From: an uncultured Alphaproteobacteria bacterium
GTDB lineage: Bacteria; Pseudomonadota; Alphaproteobacteria; RF32; CAG-239
Reading direction: 5' to 3'
NCBI GenBank assembly: GCA_944392295.1
Contig: CALXWE010000001.1
Location: forward strand, 1-64,000
Length of the DNA stretch: 64,000 nt
Each line of letters opens with the position of its first letter. Position 1 is the first letter of the stretch. The position numbers and the translations under genes are program-made. The notes under the pieces are model-generated. The model made no database searches. It was not told where the DNA came from and saw nothing but the letters and a program-made list of their open reading frames with translations. Of the stretch, positions 47,014 to 55,592 are shown piece after piece.

Positions 47014-47799
47014 TTACTCCTTTGTAACAGTATCAACCGCCGCAATTCCGTTAAGTGAACGCGGATAGCCGATATAAGGCAATAACCCTGAAATTACATC
47101 TAACAAAACTTGACGGTCGTTGCCGACATTTATGTTGGCCTGAGCGTGTGCTTTGGCTTGAGCATCGGCTCCGCCCATAGACACTAATACGGCAAAGGTA
47201 ATAAGTTCTCTTTGCTGAATGTTCAAACCGTTACGGGTGTAATAATCTCCAAAACAGTTGGCCGACAGATAGTCTTGAATATGCTTCAAATCGTCCGGGG
47301 CATTTTTACGCATACTTAAAATTTGTTCTTTGCCGAAGATGGCACATTGTGTGTCAAGACCTTTTTCTAAACGATTATCAGGTGTGGTAACCGCCTGAGA
47401 AGGCAAGGGCAGTTTAACTCCTTTGGCACTCATTACCTCGTTGGTTGCATCAAAAAAGTCGTAAGCCTTAGCCATGCCGGCATAAGGTACGGTTTGGTAC
47501 AGCATTTCTTTAATTGCAATCGGTGAAACTTTATCATCTAGGGCTTGAGCCAAAATAAGTTTATATTCATTAACCGATTGGGTTGCCACATGCGCTGCCA
47601 AAACGGTTAAATAACGCATTTGAGTGTCAAGATTGCCGTGAGGTTTAACATCATTTTCCAAAAAATGATTCCACATGGCGGTAAAATCGGCATCGGTTTT
47701 TGCAAAATTTTGCATATTATCTCCTTTGTTAAGATATAATGCTCCTCCGGCGACGATAATACAAATTATTATCGCCGCCCCTAACAGAAGTTTGTTCAT
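47014..47799 (-). CDS. Carboxymuconolactone decarboxylase-family protein, membrane-anchored
   Basis: 261 residues. An N-terminal hydrophobic anchor or signal (LLGAAIIICIIVAGGALYL), then two CMD-like helical repeats: YLTVLAAHVATQSVNEYKLILAQAL with SPIAIKEMLYQTVPYAGMAKAYD, and ELITFAVLVSMGGADAQAKAHAQANINVGN with VISGLLPYIGYPRSLN (as shorter blocks). CMD proteins include decarboxylases and AhpD-like peroxidases; no CxxC of AhpD is visible. The start overlaps the cupin stop by one base. Confidence 0.82.
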   Translation of the reverse strand: MNKLLLGAAIIICIIVAGGALYLNKGDNMQNFAKTDADFTAMWNHFLENDVKPHGNLDTQMRYLTVLAAHVATQSVNEYKLILAQALDDKVSPIAIKEMLYQTVPYAGMAKAYDFFDATNEVMSAKGVKLPLPSQAVTTPDNRLEKGLDTQCAIFGKEQILSMRKNAPDDLKHIQDYLSANCFGDYYTRNGLNIQQRELITFAVLVSMGGADAQAKAHAQANINVGNDRQVLLDVISGLLPYIGYPRSLNGIAAVDTVTKE

Positions 47800-48269
47800 T
47801 ATTTATATTCCTCATCGGTTACCGGCTCTAACCAAATAGCTTGGTTGTTTGGTACATTGGTTTCCAGAGAAATATGGGTAAACCAACTTTCCGGAGCCGC
47901 CCCGTGCCAGTGTTCAACATCGGGAGCAATGCGAACCACATCGCCTTTGTGCAACACTTGCACTTCTTTGCCGCGTTCCTGGTAACGTCCTTCACCGGCA
48001 AGTACCAGCAAAATCTGTCCGCCGGTGTGCTTGTGCCAGTTGGTACGAGCTTTAGGCTCAAAGGTAACATTGCCAACGGGAGCGTTAAAAACGGTATCGT
48101 TGGAGCTTAACATGGTAAGATAAGTTTGACCCGTAAAATATTTGCCGTAAGGGTTAGGTTCGCCCTGGGCAAAAACGGTATCAATCGGAGCTTTTTTCAT
48201 TTCTTGCGCCTTTACTGTTAAAGTTGTTGTAAATATGATTGCTAACGCTAAAACAATACGATAAAGCAT
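47799..48269 (-). CDS. Exported cupin protein
   Basis: 156 residues. Signal peptide (YRIVLALAIIFTTTLTVKA), then a single cupin barrel with TNWHKHTGGQILLVLAGEG and GDVVRIAPDVEHWHGAAPES, carrying the His residues that bind metal. It is paired with the CMD-like gene, an association seen in many bacteria. The substrate is unknown; an oxidoreductive or binding role in the periplasm is inference. Confidence 0.85.
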   Translation of the reverse strand: MLYRIVLALAIIFTTTLTVKAQEMKKAPIDTVFAQGEPNPYGKYFTGQTYLTMLSSNDTVFNAPVGNVTFEPKARTNWHKHTGGQILLVLAGEGRYQERGKEVQVLHKGDVVRIAPDVEHWHGAAPESWFTHISLETNVPNNQAIWLEPVTDEEYK

Positions 48270-48279
48270 TATATTATCC

Positions 48280-49443
48280 TTATTTATAAGAGTTATGATA
48301 AATACTTACACAGTCTTCAATGCTTAATTTAATACGGTCAAAGTTAAACAAAAATCCCATGCAGTCTTGAGCGTTTGCCGCCATTGCGGTAAATTCGCTC
48401 TCACTTATTCCGTAATCGGACATTTTTAACTCATCAACACCGCAGGCTTTTTGCAAATTAACCAGAGCCGTAATAAAGTCTTGAGGCTTTTGGGCATCGT
48501 TAAAGCCTAAAAGTTGAGCCATTTTGATAAATCTTTCGGGAGCAACACCTTGATTAATAAAGTGGGTGTAATAAGCTTTAGAAATCATAATCAATCCGGC
48601 ACCGTGAGGGAGTTCTTGATGATAAGCCGATAAAGCATGCTCTAAAGAGTGCTCGCTGGTGCAGGTTCCGACACACATAACAAAGCCGGACATGGTATTA
48701 GCAAAGGCCATATGTTCGCGAGCTTCCAAATCGTTACCGTTATTAACGGCACGAGCCAAATATTTACCGACATTTTCAATAGCGGTAACGGCAAACATAT
48801 CGCTCATTAAGTTAGCCTGTTTGGAAATATAGGCTTCAATGCTGTGGAACAGAGCATCAAAACCTTGGTAAGCCGTCATCTTTTGAGGAACGGTAGTCAT
48901 TAACTCCGGGTCAACAATGGATAAGACCGGAAAATCGCCGAAGAATGCGGTTTTTTCTTTGGTTTCGGGGTTGGTAATAACCGCACCGTTATCAGCTTCC
49001 GAGCCGGTACCGGCGGTGGTGGTAATGGTTACCAAAGGTAAAGGTTTGTTTTTCATGGGCAGCTTTTTGCCGTTGCCGAACTGAATATAATCCCACAAAT
49101 CACCGTCATTTACAGCCATGGCAGCTATAGCTTTGGAGGCGTCCATAACGCTGCCTCCGCCCAGAGCCACAACAAAGTCGCAGGCATTGTCTCGAGCAGC
49201 TTGAGCTCCGTCCATAACCGTGGACTTTAAGGGGTTGGCTTCAACTTTATCAAACAAAACATATTTAGCTCCGGCTTTGGTAATCTGCTCAATGGTGCGG
49301 TCTAAATAGCCGTTGACACGAGCCGATTTTCCGTTAGAAATCACCAACAAGGCTTTTTTGCCGGGAAGGGGTTGTTTGTGCAAATTGTTTAATTCGCCGT
49401 TTCCGAATAAAATATGTACGGGAACATAAAAGTTAAAACTCAT
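48280..49443 (-). CDS. Iron-containing alcohol dehydrogenase
   Basis: 387 residues. Family motifs: FGNGELNNL, GGGSVMDASKAIAAM, TTAGTGSEADNGAVIT, GFDALFHSIEAYISKQAN and EHSLEHALSAYHQELPHGAGL with the metal-binding His residues. It resembles butanol-type dehydrogenases (YqhD/BdhA clade), which reduce aldehydes with NAD(P)H. The start at ATG 49443 has AGGAG upstream; an earlier ATG overlaps that site. Confidence 0.92.
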   Translation of the reverse strand: MSFNFYVPVHILFGNGELNNLHKQPLPGKKALLVISNGKSARVNGYLDRTIEQITKAGAKYVLFDKVEANPLKSTVMDGAQAARDNACDFVVALGGGSVMDASKAIAAMAVNDGDLWDYIQFGNGKKLPMKNKPLPLVTITTTAGTGSEADNGAVITNPETKEKTAFFGDFPVLSIVDPELMTTVPQKMTAYQGFDALFHSIEAYISKQANLMSDMFAVTAIENVGKYLARAVNNGNDLEAREHMAFANTMSGFVMCVGTCTSEHSLEHALSAYHQELPHGAGLIMISKAYYTHFINQGVAPERFIKMAQLLGFNDAQKPQDFITALVNLQKACGVDELKMSDYGISESEFTAMAANAQDCMGFLFNFDRIKLSIEDCVSIYHNSYK

Positions 49444-49454
49444 AATTTTTCTCC

Positions 49455-50567
49455 TCATTTATTTGAAGTTAATTTAATAATCGTAATTTCCGAAGATGCC
49501 AGAAAACGCATTTGCGGACCCCATTGACCGGCACCGTTAGTTACATAAATATAAGCATTGTTATCCATTTTATACAATCCTGATAAATACTTATTATGCA
49601 GTTTTGTAAAAATATGGAAAGGAAAAATTTGTCCGCCGTGTGTATGACCGGAAATTTCCAAATCAAAAACATTATCGGCTTTAAAATCGGTCGGAGTGTG
49701 CGACATTAAAATTTTGTATTGATGGTTTTGAGCTTTATTAAAAGCTTGTTTTATATCGGCTTTTTTGCCGTAAGCTTCTCCGGTAAAGGTATCGGGAATA
49801 CCGGCAAGATAGAGGTTGTTAACAACTGCCGAATTGTTTTCAAGCAAGGTAAAACCTAAATCTTGTAAAGTCTTAACGGTAGATTGGTATCCGGCATAAA
49901 ACTCATGATTGCCGGTTACAAAATAAACGCCGTATTTGGCTTTTAAGTCCTTTAACAAAGCGGTGATGTCTGCCACTCTTTGCGGTTCATCATCAATAAT
50001 ATCGCCGTCAAGCAAGATAACATCAGGATTTTGGGCATTGGTTTTGGCGATAATATTTTTAATCTTTTGCGGGCAGATAACTCGATGAATATGTAAATCG
50101 CTTAAAACGGCAACGGTCATATCTTGGCTGATTTTAGGCGAAGATAAAGTAACGACGTTAATGCTTGGAGTTTTGGTACCCTCATACAAAGCCCATACGG
50201 TAAACAAGAGAGCAATCATAACGGTATAGAGGTTGGCTTTAAGCGGCATATGCCAAGAAATAGCGGGGCATAAATCAAACTTAGCGCCAACAAACCAGAG
50301 AACGTCTCTGATAACGGTCAGAGTTAATAAAATAACCGCACCGATGTAGATGAAATAAAGAGTATAGCGATAGAAGGGATAGAATTTGCCTAATACATCT
50401 TCAAAAGAATATTCCACAAACAGGGGCACGCAGCCCATAAGCAGGAATAATACAAGGCATATTATTTTATAAGGGAGCCCGATTGAGGCAAACAAGATAT
50501 AGCGAAAATACAAGAAAAGCGTAGCCAGACAGCCTAAAAAAGAAGTGGTAACGGCACAGGTATACAT
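49455..50567 (-). CDS. Membrane-bound metallophosphoesterase, paralogue of 31584-32711
   Basis: 370 residues with four or so N-terminal membrane helices and a calcineurin-like domain: DLHIHRVI, GDIIDDEPQR, GNHEFYAGY, SHTPTDF and SGHTHGGQIFPF. The start was set at ATG 50567 with TAGGAG upstream. It is first in the five-gene operon. The second copy at 31584 belongs to another operon, so the pair probably has separate substrates. Confidence 0.85.
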   Translation of the reverse strand: MYTCAVTTSFLGCLATLFLYFRYILFASIGLPYKIICLVLFLLMGCVPLFVEYSFEDVLGKFYPFYRYTLYFIYIGAVILLTLTVIRDVLWFVGAKFDLCPAISWHMPLKANLYTVMIALLFTVWALYEGTKTPSINVVTLSSPKISQDMTVAVLSDLHIHRVICPQKIKNIIAKTNAQNPDVILLDGDIIDDEPQRVADITALLKDLKAKYGVYFVTGNHEFYAGYQSTVKTLQDLGFTLLENNSAVVNNLYLAGIPDTFTGEAYGKKADIKQAFNKAQNHQYKILMSHTPTDFKADNVFDLEISGHTHGGQIFPFHIFTKLHNKYLSGLYKMDNNAYIYVTNGAGQWGPQMRFLASSEITIIKLTSNK

Positions 50568-50700
50568 AAGCAAAACTCCTAATTAAAAAAGATAAATTAC
50601 AATAGTATTTTACGATTCTAACAGGAGTGTAATACTTAGAGTTAGCTTTAAGTCAAGAGCTTTTTGTTAAATCTTAGGAAAAATATTTTTTAAGCTTTAC

Positions 50701-51366
50701 CTAAGACGGGTATTTCCTAAAGCTGATATGAAAGAAGGCTTGTTTTTTATCGGTGAGTCGTAACTGTTGCTCGCAGACATTAGCTATCTCAGAAACATTC
50801 ATATTTGGAAAATTATATTTAGGCAACATTACTTGAATAATATGACTTCCGTCGTTCCAAAGGTATATATAGTTAAAATCACCTGGATTTTCTCTATAGA
50901 TAGATTGCAGTACGGTTAAAATGTTTTTGCAATATTCAATACCTACGGAAGTATCTTGAAAAGTAATAGGCTGATTCCATCTCGGGCTTCCGTATATAAC
51001 CAACATAATTTCACCGTTGTAGGGATCCTTATTTATGTATATTCCGCTGTAGGTTCCCATAGCATCTTTCAAATAAGAAGAAAGATTGCTATCACCTTCG
51101 ACTACGTCCATACCGTCAGGTATTACGTTAAGTTTTTGCAAATAAGGAATAAGAGATAAGCGGCTATCTTTTACATCAAACTGAAATTGGTACTGGTATA
51201 GATGTATGGTGTTGATAAGCTGAGATATTTGATAAGCATGCTCGTTGAGTTTATACTTCATCATGGCTTTATTGTAGCCGGAAAGTGCGCCGACTGACAA
51301 TACTCCTATGATTGCGAGCACTCCCAGCATTTCGACCATGGAACGACCAAGTTCATTAAATTTCAT
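50701..51366 (-). CDS. Type IV pilin-like protein, copy 6
   Basis: 221 residues. MKFNELG|RSMVEML and the shared helix (with LSGYNKAM) are followed by a head rich in Tyr, Asn and Asp. It lacks the YGD-C-CL block; only EYCKNILTVLQS and ANVCEQQ carry Cys. It is the only copy of the eight whose upstream neighbour is transcribed away from it (the GltD-like gene), so it cannot depend on read-through and must use its own promoter. The Shine-Dalgarno is GGAGG. Confidence 0.9.
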   Translation of the reverse strand: MKFNELGRSMVEMLGVLAIIGVLSVGALSGYNKAMMKYKLNEHAYQISQLINTIHLYQYQFQFDVKDSRLSLIPYLQKLNVIPDGMDVVEGDSNLSSYLKDAMGTYSGIYINKDPYNGEIMLVIYGSPRWNQPITFQDTSVGIEYCKNILTVLQSIYRENPGDFNYIYLWNDGSHIIQVMLPKYNFPNMNVSEIANVCEQQLRLTDKKQAFFHISFRKYPS

Positions 51367-51391
51367 CTAAAACCTCCGATTTGGGTTCACT

Positions 51392-51446
51392 AAAGGATTT
51401 TAAACGAAATCATAAACTGTTTTTTTTTTTTGCAACTTTAAAAGGA
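51392..51446 (-). promoter_or_regulatory. Conserved pilin promoter block, copy 6 (A12 tract)
   Basis: TTGCAA, twelve A (51420-51431), CAGTT, TATGAT. Because the gene upstream is divergent, this block is the best evidence that the element is itself the promoter. Confidence 0.7.
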
Positions 51447-51482
51447 GTGCTGTTATTAACCTCTTTTGCCGAGGGGTTTTTA

Positions 51483-51509
51483 TTGACACCGTATAAAAAT
51501 TTTTATACC
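51483..51509 (+). promoter_or_regulatory. Palindrome and promoter-like site before the GltD-like gene
   Basis: GTATAAAAATTTTTATAC (51491-51508) is a perfect 18-base palindrome. TTGACA (51483-51488) directly precedes it, and TATACC (51504) could be a -10 with a short 15-base spacer. A repressor binding the palindrome would block the promoter; this is inference. Confidence 0.45.
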
Positions 51510-51530
51510 CTACGGGCAAAGGAAAAGAAA

Positions 51531-52697
51531 ATGGCAGAAAACAGTAAAATATATTTAAATAAGGCTCAACTCAAAGCCGAGGTTGACAGATGCTTAAATT
51601 GCAAAACGCAGCCCTGTATGCAGGCTTGCCCCACCCATTGTAACCCACGTGAGTTTATTGAATATACCAAAAACGGCGAGGGTGCAAAAGCGGCGGCGAG
51701 TATTATCCGTGATAATATTTTAGGCCAAACCTGTGGTTTGGTTTGTCCTGACAAGTTTTGTATGAAAGCTTGTTTAAGGGCAAAGCTTGATTTTGCCATT
51801 AATATTCCCAAAGTTCAGGCAACTATTTTGGAAAACTACCGCCAAAATGAGAGAGAATATCAAGATGTTAAAGAAAATGGGCTGAAAATTGCGGTAATCG
51901 GCGCCGGACCGGCAGGTTTGGCGGCTGCCGCCAAATTAGCCGAAGGCGGATGCAGGGTAGATATATTTGAAAGTCAAAATTGTATCGGCGGAGCTTTAAA
52001 TTTAATTCCTTCGACGCGTTTGCCAAAAGATGTTGTACAAAAAGACTGGGCTTATGTTTTTAACCGCAAGCTCGTAACCTTAAATTTAAATACCGAGATT
52101 AAAGATGTTAAATCGTTGTCCGGCAAATACGATTGGGTTGTTGTTGCCAAAGGCGAACCTAACGTATCTGCCCTTGGTATAGAAGGTGAAGAATATGCTT
52201 TGTCTTATATGGAATATTTAAGACATCCCGAAAAATACGTAACAGACGGTAAAGTCGCGGTGGTAGGCGGCGGTAATGTTGCGGTAGACTGTGCCTTTAC
52301 GGCAAAAATGCAGGGAGCTAAAGAGGTTGAGATGTTTGTTCGCCGCCGTACGTCCAATATGCGTATTTCCCGGGCCGAATATATGGAGCTGGTTGATAAC
52401 AATATTGACGTAACGTCTATGACCAGCCCTGAGAAAATAGAAAAATCGGGAGACTTGCTTGATTTATATGTTCATAAAAATGAGTTTATTAATGATAAAT
52501 TGACCCCCATGCCCGACACAACGTTCAAGCTTAGCGGATTCTCATTGATTATCAAAGCCATAGGCAGTCGAGCCGATTCTTTTAATGAAGAAGAAAACAT
52601 TATGTATATCGGCGATTGCAAACACGGAGCCTCCACGGTAGTTGAAGCGGTAGCCTCCGGTAAGCAAGCCGCCGAACAGATTTTATCAACGATTTAA
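51531..52697 (+). CDS. GltD-like FAD-dependent oxidoreductase with N-terminal Fe-S domain
   Basis: 388 residues. The N-terminal domain has eight cysteines in CLNCKTQPCMQACP and CGLVCPDKFCMKAC, as in glutamate synthase small subunit and dihydropyrimidine dehydrogenase. The FAD site is VIGAGPAGLAAAAKLAEGG and the NAD(P) site VVGGGNVAVDCAFTAKMQGA. No large glutamate synthase subunit is near, so it is a stand-alone member, whose electron acceptor is unknown. It may instead be a NADPH-ferredoxin type reductase. ATG 51531 follows AAAGGAAAAG. Confidence 0.88.
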   Translation: MAENSKIYLNKAQLKAEVDRCLNCKTQPCMQACPTHCNPREFIEYTKNGEGAKAAASIIRDNILGQTCGLVCPDKFCMKACLRAKLDFAINIPKVQATILENYRQNEREYQDVKENGLKIAVIGAGPAGLAAAAKLAEGGCRVDIFESQNCIGGALNLIPSTRLPKDVVQKDWAYVFNRKLVTLNLNTEIKDVKSLSGKYDWVVVAKGEPNVSALGIEGEEYALSYMEYLRHPEKYVTDGKVAVVGGGNVAVDCAFTAKMQGAKEVEMFVRRRTSNMRISRAEYMELVDNNIDVTSMTSPEKIEKSGDLLDLYVHKNEFINDKLTPMPDTTFKLSGFSLIIKAIGSRADSFNEEENIMYIGDCKHGASTVVEAVASGKQAAEQILSTI

Positions 52698-52706
52698 TCT
52701 TATGTT

Positions 52707-52736
52707 AAAAAAGCTCCCGATTAAGGGAGCTTTTTT
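52707..52736. terminator. Bidirectional terminator
   Basis: AAAAAAGCTCCC and GGGAGCTTTTTT pair around GATTAA, between convergent genes. Confidence 0.9.
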
Positions 52737-52751
52737 AGTTCATGTTATAAG

Positions 52752-53243
52752 TTACAACTCAATGGCATAAACATCTTTAACACGCCAATGTTCGCCGTTA
52801 GGTACCAAAACATAAATAATATTACCGCTGCATAAGCCGAACCAGTTGCCGTTGCAGGTGCTTTGGGTGTGAATTTCTACCAAGTCGGCAGTTATCGGTT
52901 TTATCTTGCTGATTTTAAAGCTTATTTGGCTGGGTCTTTGTAAAGAAGGGTCGCTCATAAATATAAAGTTTGGCAGCTTGGCATCTTTACACCCGTTAAA
53001 ATCAGGATTAATCGTGCATTTTACAGCCAGTTCAACCGCACATGCCATTTCACTGTTGAGCTGGCATTTTTCTTGAAGTGAGGTTAAATCATAAGTAAAA
53101 GTCTGTTCTTCAAATTTTTGGCTGTTTGTTTGTTGATGTGCTGGCTGATTAGTGTTAATTGGGTAATATTTATTTTTAATCCAATATGCAGCTCCCAAAA
53201 TCACGATGACAGCAACTACGGGAATGATAATTTTTTTTAACAT
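52752..53243 (-). CDS. Membrane-anchored hypothetical protein
   Basis: 163 residues. One N-terminal membrane helix (IIIPVVAVIVILGAAYWI), a Gln/Asn-rich linker and a periplasmic domain with six cysteines (CQLNSEMAC, CTINPDFNGC, STCNGNWFGLC), probably disulfide-bonded. I recognise no family. It follows the outer-membrane protein gene after 12 bases and is probably co-transcribed with it. Confidence 0.72.
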   Translation of the reverse strand: MLKKIIIPVVAVIVILGAAYWIKNKYYPINTNQPAHQQTNSQKFEEQTFTYDLTSLQEKCQLNSEMACAVELAVKCTINPDFNGCKDAKLPNFIFMSDPSLQRPSQISFKISKIKPITADLVEIHTQSTCNGNWFGLCSGNIIYVLVPNGEHWRVKDVYAIEL

Positions 53244-53255
53244 GGTATATATCCT

Positions 53256-53798
53256 CTATAAAAAGTAATAACGCAATCCCAACGAATATTCCATTAAATG
53301 GTCATAATCGGAAATATCGTCTAAATTAACATATCTTACGGTAGCTTTTATGCTAACATTTTCTGAAACATTATAAATAAGTCCGCCGCCCCACCGATAG
53401 CCGATAGCACTTTCGTTATGACTTTTCGCACCGCTAGGGTCAAATCTAAATACATATTCGCCGGCTCCGGCAGTTACAAAGGCATCAAAAGTATGGTAGC
53501 AGCCTAAAGGCAGATAGGCATTTACATCAAGACCGTAAGCCCGATAAGATGTTTTTAAATCATGCTTGTCATATCTGGCTGACTGTTGATAAAATAGTTC
53601 GGTGCCAAAGTAATCGTTATATTTGGTACCTAAATTAAAACTTCCGGCATTATAGTAAGGTGATGCTGCTTTGGCGTTGACATCAACATATGAATAATCA
53701 AGCCCGATGTAAGGCACATATTTAAAATCTTGTGCCTTGGCGGTACTGCAAACACCGAGTGCGGTAAACAAAACTAAAGCAGATAATTTATATTTCAT
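53256..53798 (-). CDS. Outer-membrane beta-barrel protein
   Basis: 180 residues. Signal peptide ending TAKAQ, then alternating hydrophobic strands with aromatic residues (YVPYIGLDYSYVDV, YFGTELFYQQSARY, AGEYVFRFDP, YRWGGGLIYNVSENVSIKATVRYVN) and a final strand ending GLRYYFL. This is the pattern of small OmpA/OmpW-like 8-stranded barrels of the porin family. The last residue is Leu rather than the usual Phe. Function is unknown. Confidence 0.85.
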   Translation of the reverse strand: MKYKLSALVLFTALGVCSTAKAQDFKYVPYIGLDYSYVDVNAKAASPYYNAGSFNLGTKYNDYFGTELFYQQSARYDKHDLKTSYRAYGLDVNAYLPLGCYHTFDAFVTAGAGEYVFRFDPSGAKSHNESAIGYRWGGGLIYNVSENVSIKATVRYVNLDDISDYDHLMEYSLGLRYYFL

Positions 53799-53935
53799 GA
53801 AGTTAACCTTTAAACTGTTTATAACTTTTTAACATAATAATAGCAATAATAAAAAAATAAAGCAAATAATGCAAAAATATTTTGAGAAAGAATGTTTTTG
53901 TGCTATATTGTATAAAACATTTAATGAGGTCTACA

Positions 53936-54496
53936 ATGAAACGTTTTTTACACAGCAATCAGTCCGGTCGTTCCATGATAGAGGCGCTAGGTTACATAAG
54001 CATCATGATAATGATAAGCACGGCTGTTGCTTCGGCGGTTAACAGTGGCTATTACAAATACAGAATGAGCCGTATTAACGGCGAACTGACTGATTTAAAA
54101 AAAGTTATCAGTCAGCGTTATGTGGCGGCAGAAAACTATAAAGAAGTAAAAATGGAAACGCTTGTTGATGAAAAGATAGCCCCCTATGATACGGCCGACG
54201 GCTCTCACGCTTTCGGTGGCGATGTTAAAATCGGCAGCGGTGATTCTCAAGGCTCCACGTTTTATATTGAGTTTGACAATATCCCGAGAGAAGTTTGTAT
54301 GGAGCTTGGTTTAAGAGTGTGGTTAGTAAACGATGGTTCGGATTTGGATGCAATGAAAATTAATAACAAAACTTGGGGATGGAAGTTTTCCAATTCAATA
54401 GATAACCCCAATTACGATTTACCGGCAGTTGCATCTGACGTACTAAGTGGTTGCTCCAAAGAATATGATAACAAGATGGTATGGTACTTTAATTAG
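53936..54496 (+). CDS. Divergent type IV pilin-like protein (outlier of the family)
   Basis: 186 residues. Leader MKRFLHSNQSG, cleavage G|RSMIEALG with Glu at +5, then a membrane helix and YYKYRMSRINGEL. It shares the RSM-E-LG signal with the eight minus-strand copies, but its helix (YISIMIMISTAVASAV) and head are unrelated. It lacks the A12 promoter block and lies on the plus strand. Only two cysteines are in the head. ATG 53936 has GAGG upstream, while the frame opens earlier at a TTG without a site. It may be a minor pilin or pseudopilin with its own promoter. Confidence 0.8.
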   Translation: MKRFLHSNQSGRSMIEALGYISIMIMISTAVASAVNSGYYKYRMSRINGELTDLKKVISQRYVAAENYKEVKMETLVDEKIAPYDTADGSHAFGGDVKIGSGDSQGSTFYIEFDNIPREVCMELGLRVWLVNDGSDLDAMKINNKTWGWKFSNSIDNPNYDLPAVASDVLSGCSKEYDNKMVWYFN

Positions 54497-54590
54497 TTTT
54501 GTTGTTATTAAATAGGTAAATTTTACTTGCAGTTATAGAAATGAATTGCTAATTTTTGAGCATTAATTATTTAACAGAGGAGATTAAAAT

Positions 54591-55016
54591 ATGGTAACGT
54601 CAATTATACTTCCCCCGGACTATAAACCTTCAGCTGATGAAGAATACATGAATGATATGCAGTTAGAATACTTCCGTCAAAAGCTGTTGGCGTGGAAAAA
54701 GTCGTTAGTAGAGCAGTCGCAAGATACGCTTGAAGATCTTCGTCAGGGAGGTTTAAATCAGCCCGATGATGTTGACAGAGCTTCATTGGAAGCCGATAAA
54801 TCGCTTGATTTACGTACCAAAGACAGAGCACGCAAGTTAATTTCTAAAATTGACGAGGCCTTGGAACGTATTGAAGACGGTTCATACGGATATTGTGAGG
54901 AAACCGGCGAACCGATAGGCTTGGAACGCTTGGAAGCTCGCCCGATAGCCACGCTTTCAATAGAGGCGCAGGAACGCCATGAAAGAATGGAAAAAACTTA
55001 CGACGACGAAGCATAA
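54591..55016 (+). CDS. dksA: DksA-family transcription regulator
   Basis: 141 residues. Coiled coil (about residues 20-85) with the acidic DDVDRAS tip, and the zinc-ribbon region GYCEETGEPIGLERLEARPIATLSIEAQER. Only the first of four zinc cysteines remains; the others are Thr, Ser and Ala, as is usual in alphaproteobacterial DksA. With ppGpp it would tune rRNA promoters. AGAGGAGA precedes the ATG; maf follows after three bases. Confidence 0.92.
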   Translation: MVTSIILPPDYKPSADEEYMNDMQLEYFRQKLLAWKKSLVEQSQDTLEDLRQGGLNQPDDVDRASLEADKSLDLRTKDRARKLISKIDEALERIEDGSYGYCEETGEPIGLERLEARPIATLSIEAQERHERMEKTYDDEA

Positions 55017-55019
55017 GAT

Positions 55020-55592
55020 ATGGAAGTCAAAGATTTTATTTTAGCCTCGGGTTCGCCGCAGCGCAAGGCATTGTTGGCACAAATAGGGTTTAATCCCAAA
55101 CAGATTATACCGGCCGACATTGATGAGTCGTGCTTAAAATATGAACGTCCGCTGCCGTATGTAAAACGTATGGCTCAAGAAAAGGCTGAAAAAGTTTGGC
55201 AGGAACACAAAGGTGAAAATGTTTTGGCGTGTGATACCGTGGTGACGGTGGGCTTGAGGATAATTCATAAGTCTAAGACCCCGGAAGAACAAGAAAAGGT
55301 AATGAGATTATTGTCGGGTCGTAATCATAAGGTAATAAGTGCGGTATGTGTTATTGATAAAAACGGTAAAATGAGCAGCCGCTGTGTTACCACACGTATC
55401 AGTATGAAAAAATTATCCGAAGAAGAAATAAAAGATTATGTAGCCTCCAAAGAATGGGAGGGTGTTTGCGGTTATAAAGTTGAAGGAATGCTGGCCGGAT
55501 ACGTCAAAAATATGGTAGGTTCTTTTTCAGGCGTGGTCGGCTTGCCGCTTTATGAAACCAAAAATTTATTGACAGGAGCTGGAGTAAAATGA
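55020..55592 (+). CDS. maf: Maf-family nucleotide pyrophosphatase
   Basis: 190 residues. FILASGSPQRKALLAQIGF (the SxxR start), ENVLACDTVVTVG with the conserved Asp, and WEGVCGYKVEGMLAGYV, where dTTP/UTP-type Maf proteins have AGAY-like motifs. Maf enzymes hydrolyse non-canonical or specific NTPs. It lies between dksA and rng, a common order. The end overlaps the rng start by four bases. Confidence 0.93.
   Translation: MEVKDFILASGSPQRKALLAQIGFNPKQIIPADIDESCLKYERPLPYVKRMAQEKAEKVWQEHKGENVLACDTVVTVGLRIIHKSKTPEEQEKVMRLLSGRNHKVISAVCVIDKNGKMSSRCVTTRISMKKLSEEEIKDYVASKEWEGVCGYKVEGMLAGYVKNMVGSFSGVVGLPLYETKNLLTGAGVK

Noticed and set aside
51453-51480. Terminator-like CCTC/GAGG hairpin with T-run before the GltD-like gene
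   Set aside because: Stem of four to five pairs and no plus-strand gene upstream that it could end; leader attenuation is possible but not supported.
54591-55016. Loss of zinc cysteines in DksA as a defect
   Set aside because: Such replacement is ordinary in alphaproteobacterial DksA; the coiled coil with its acidic tip is intact.
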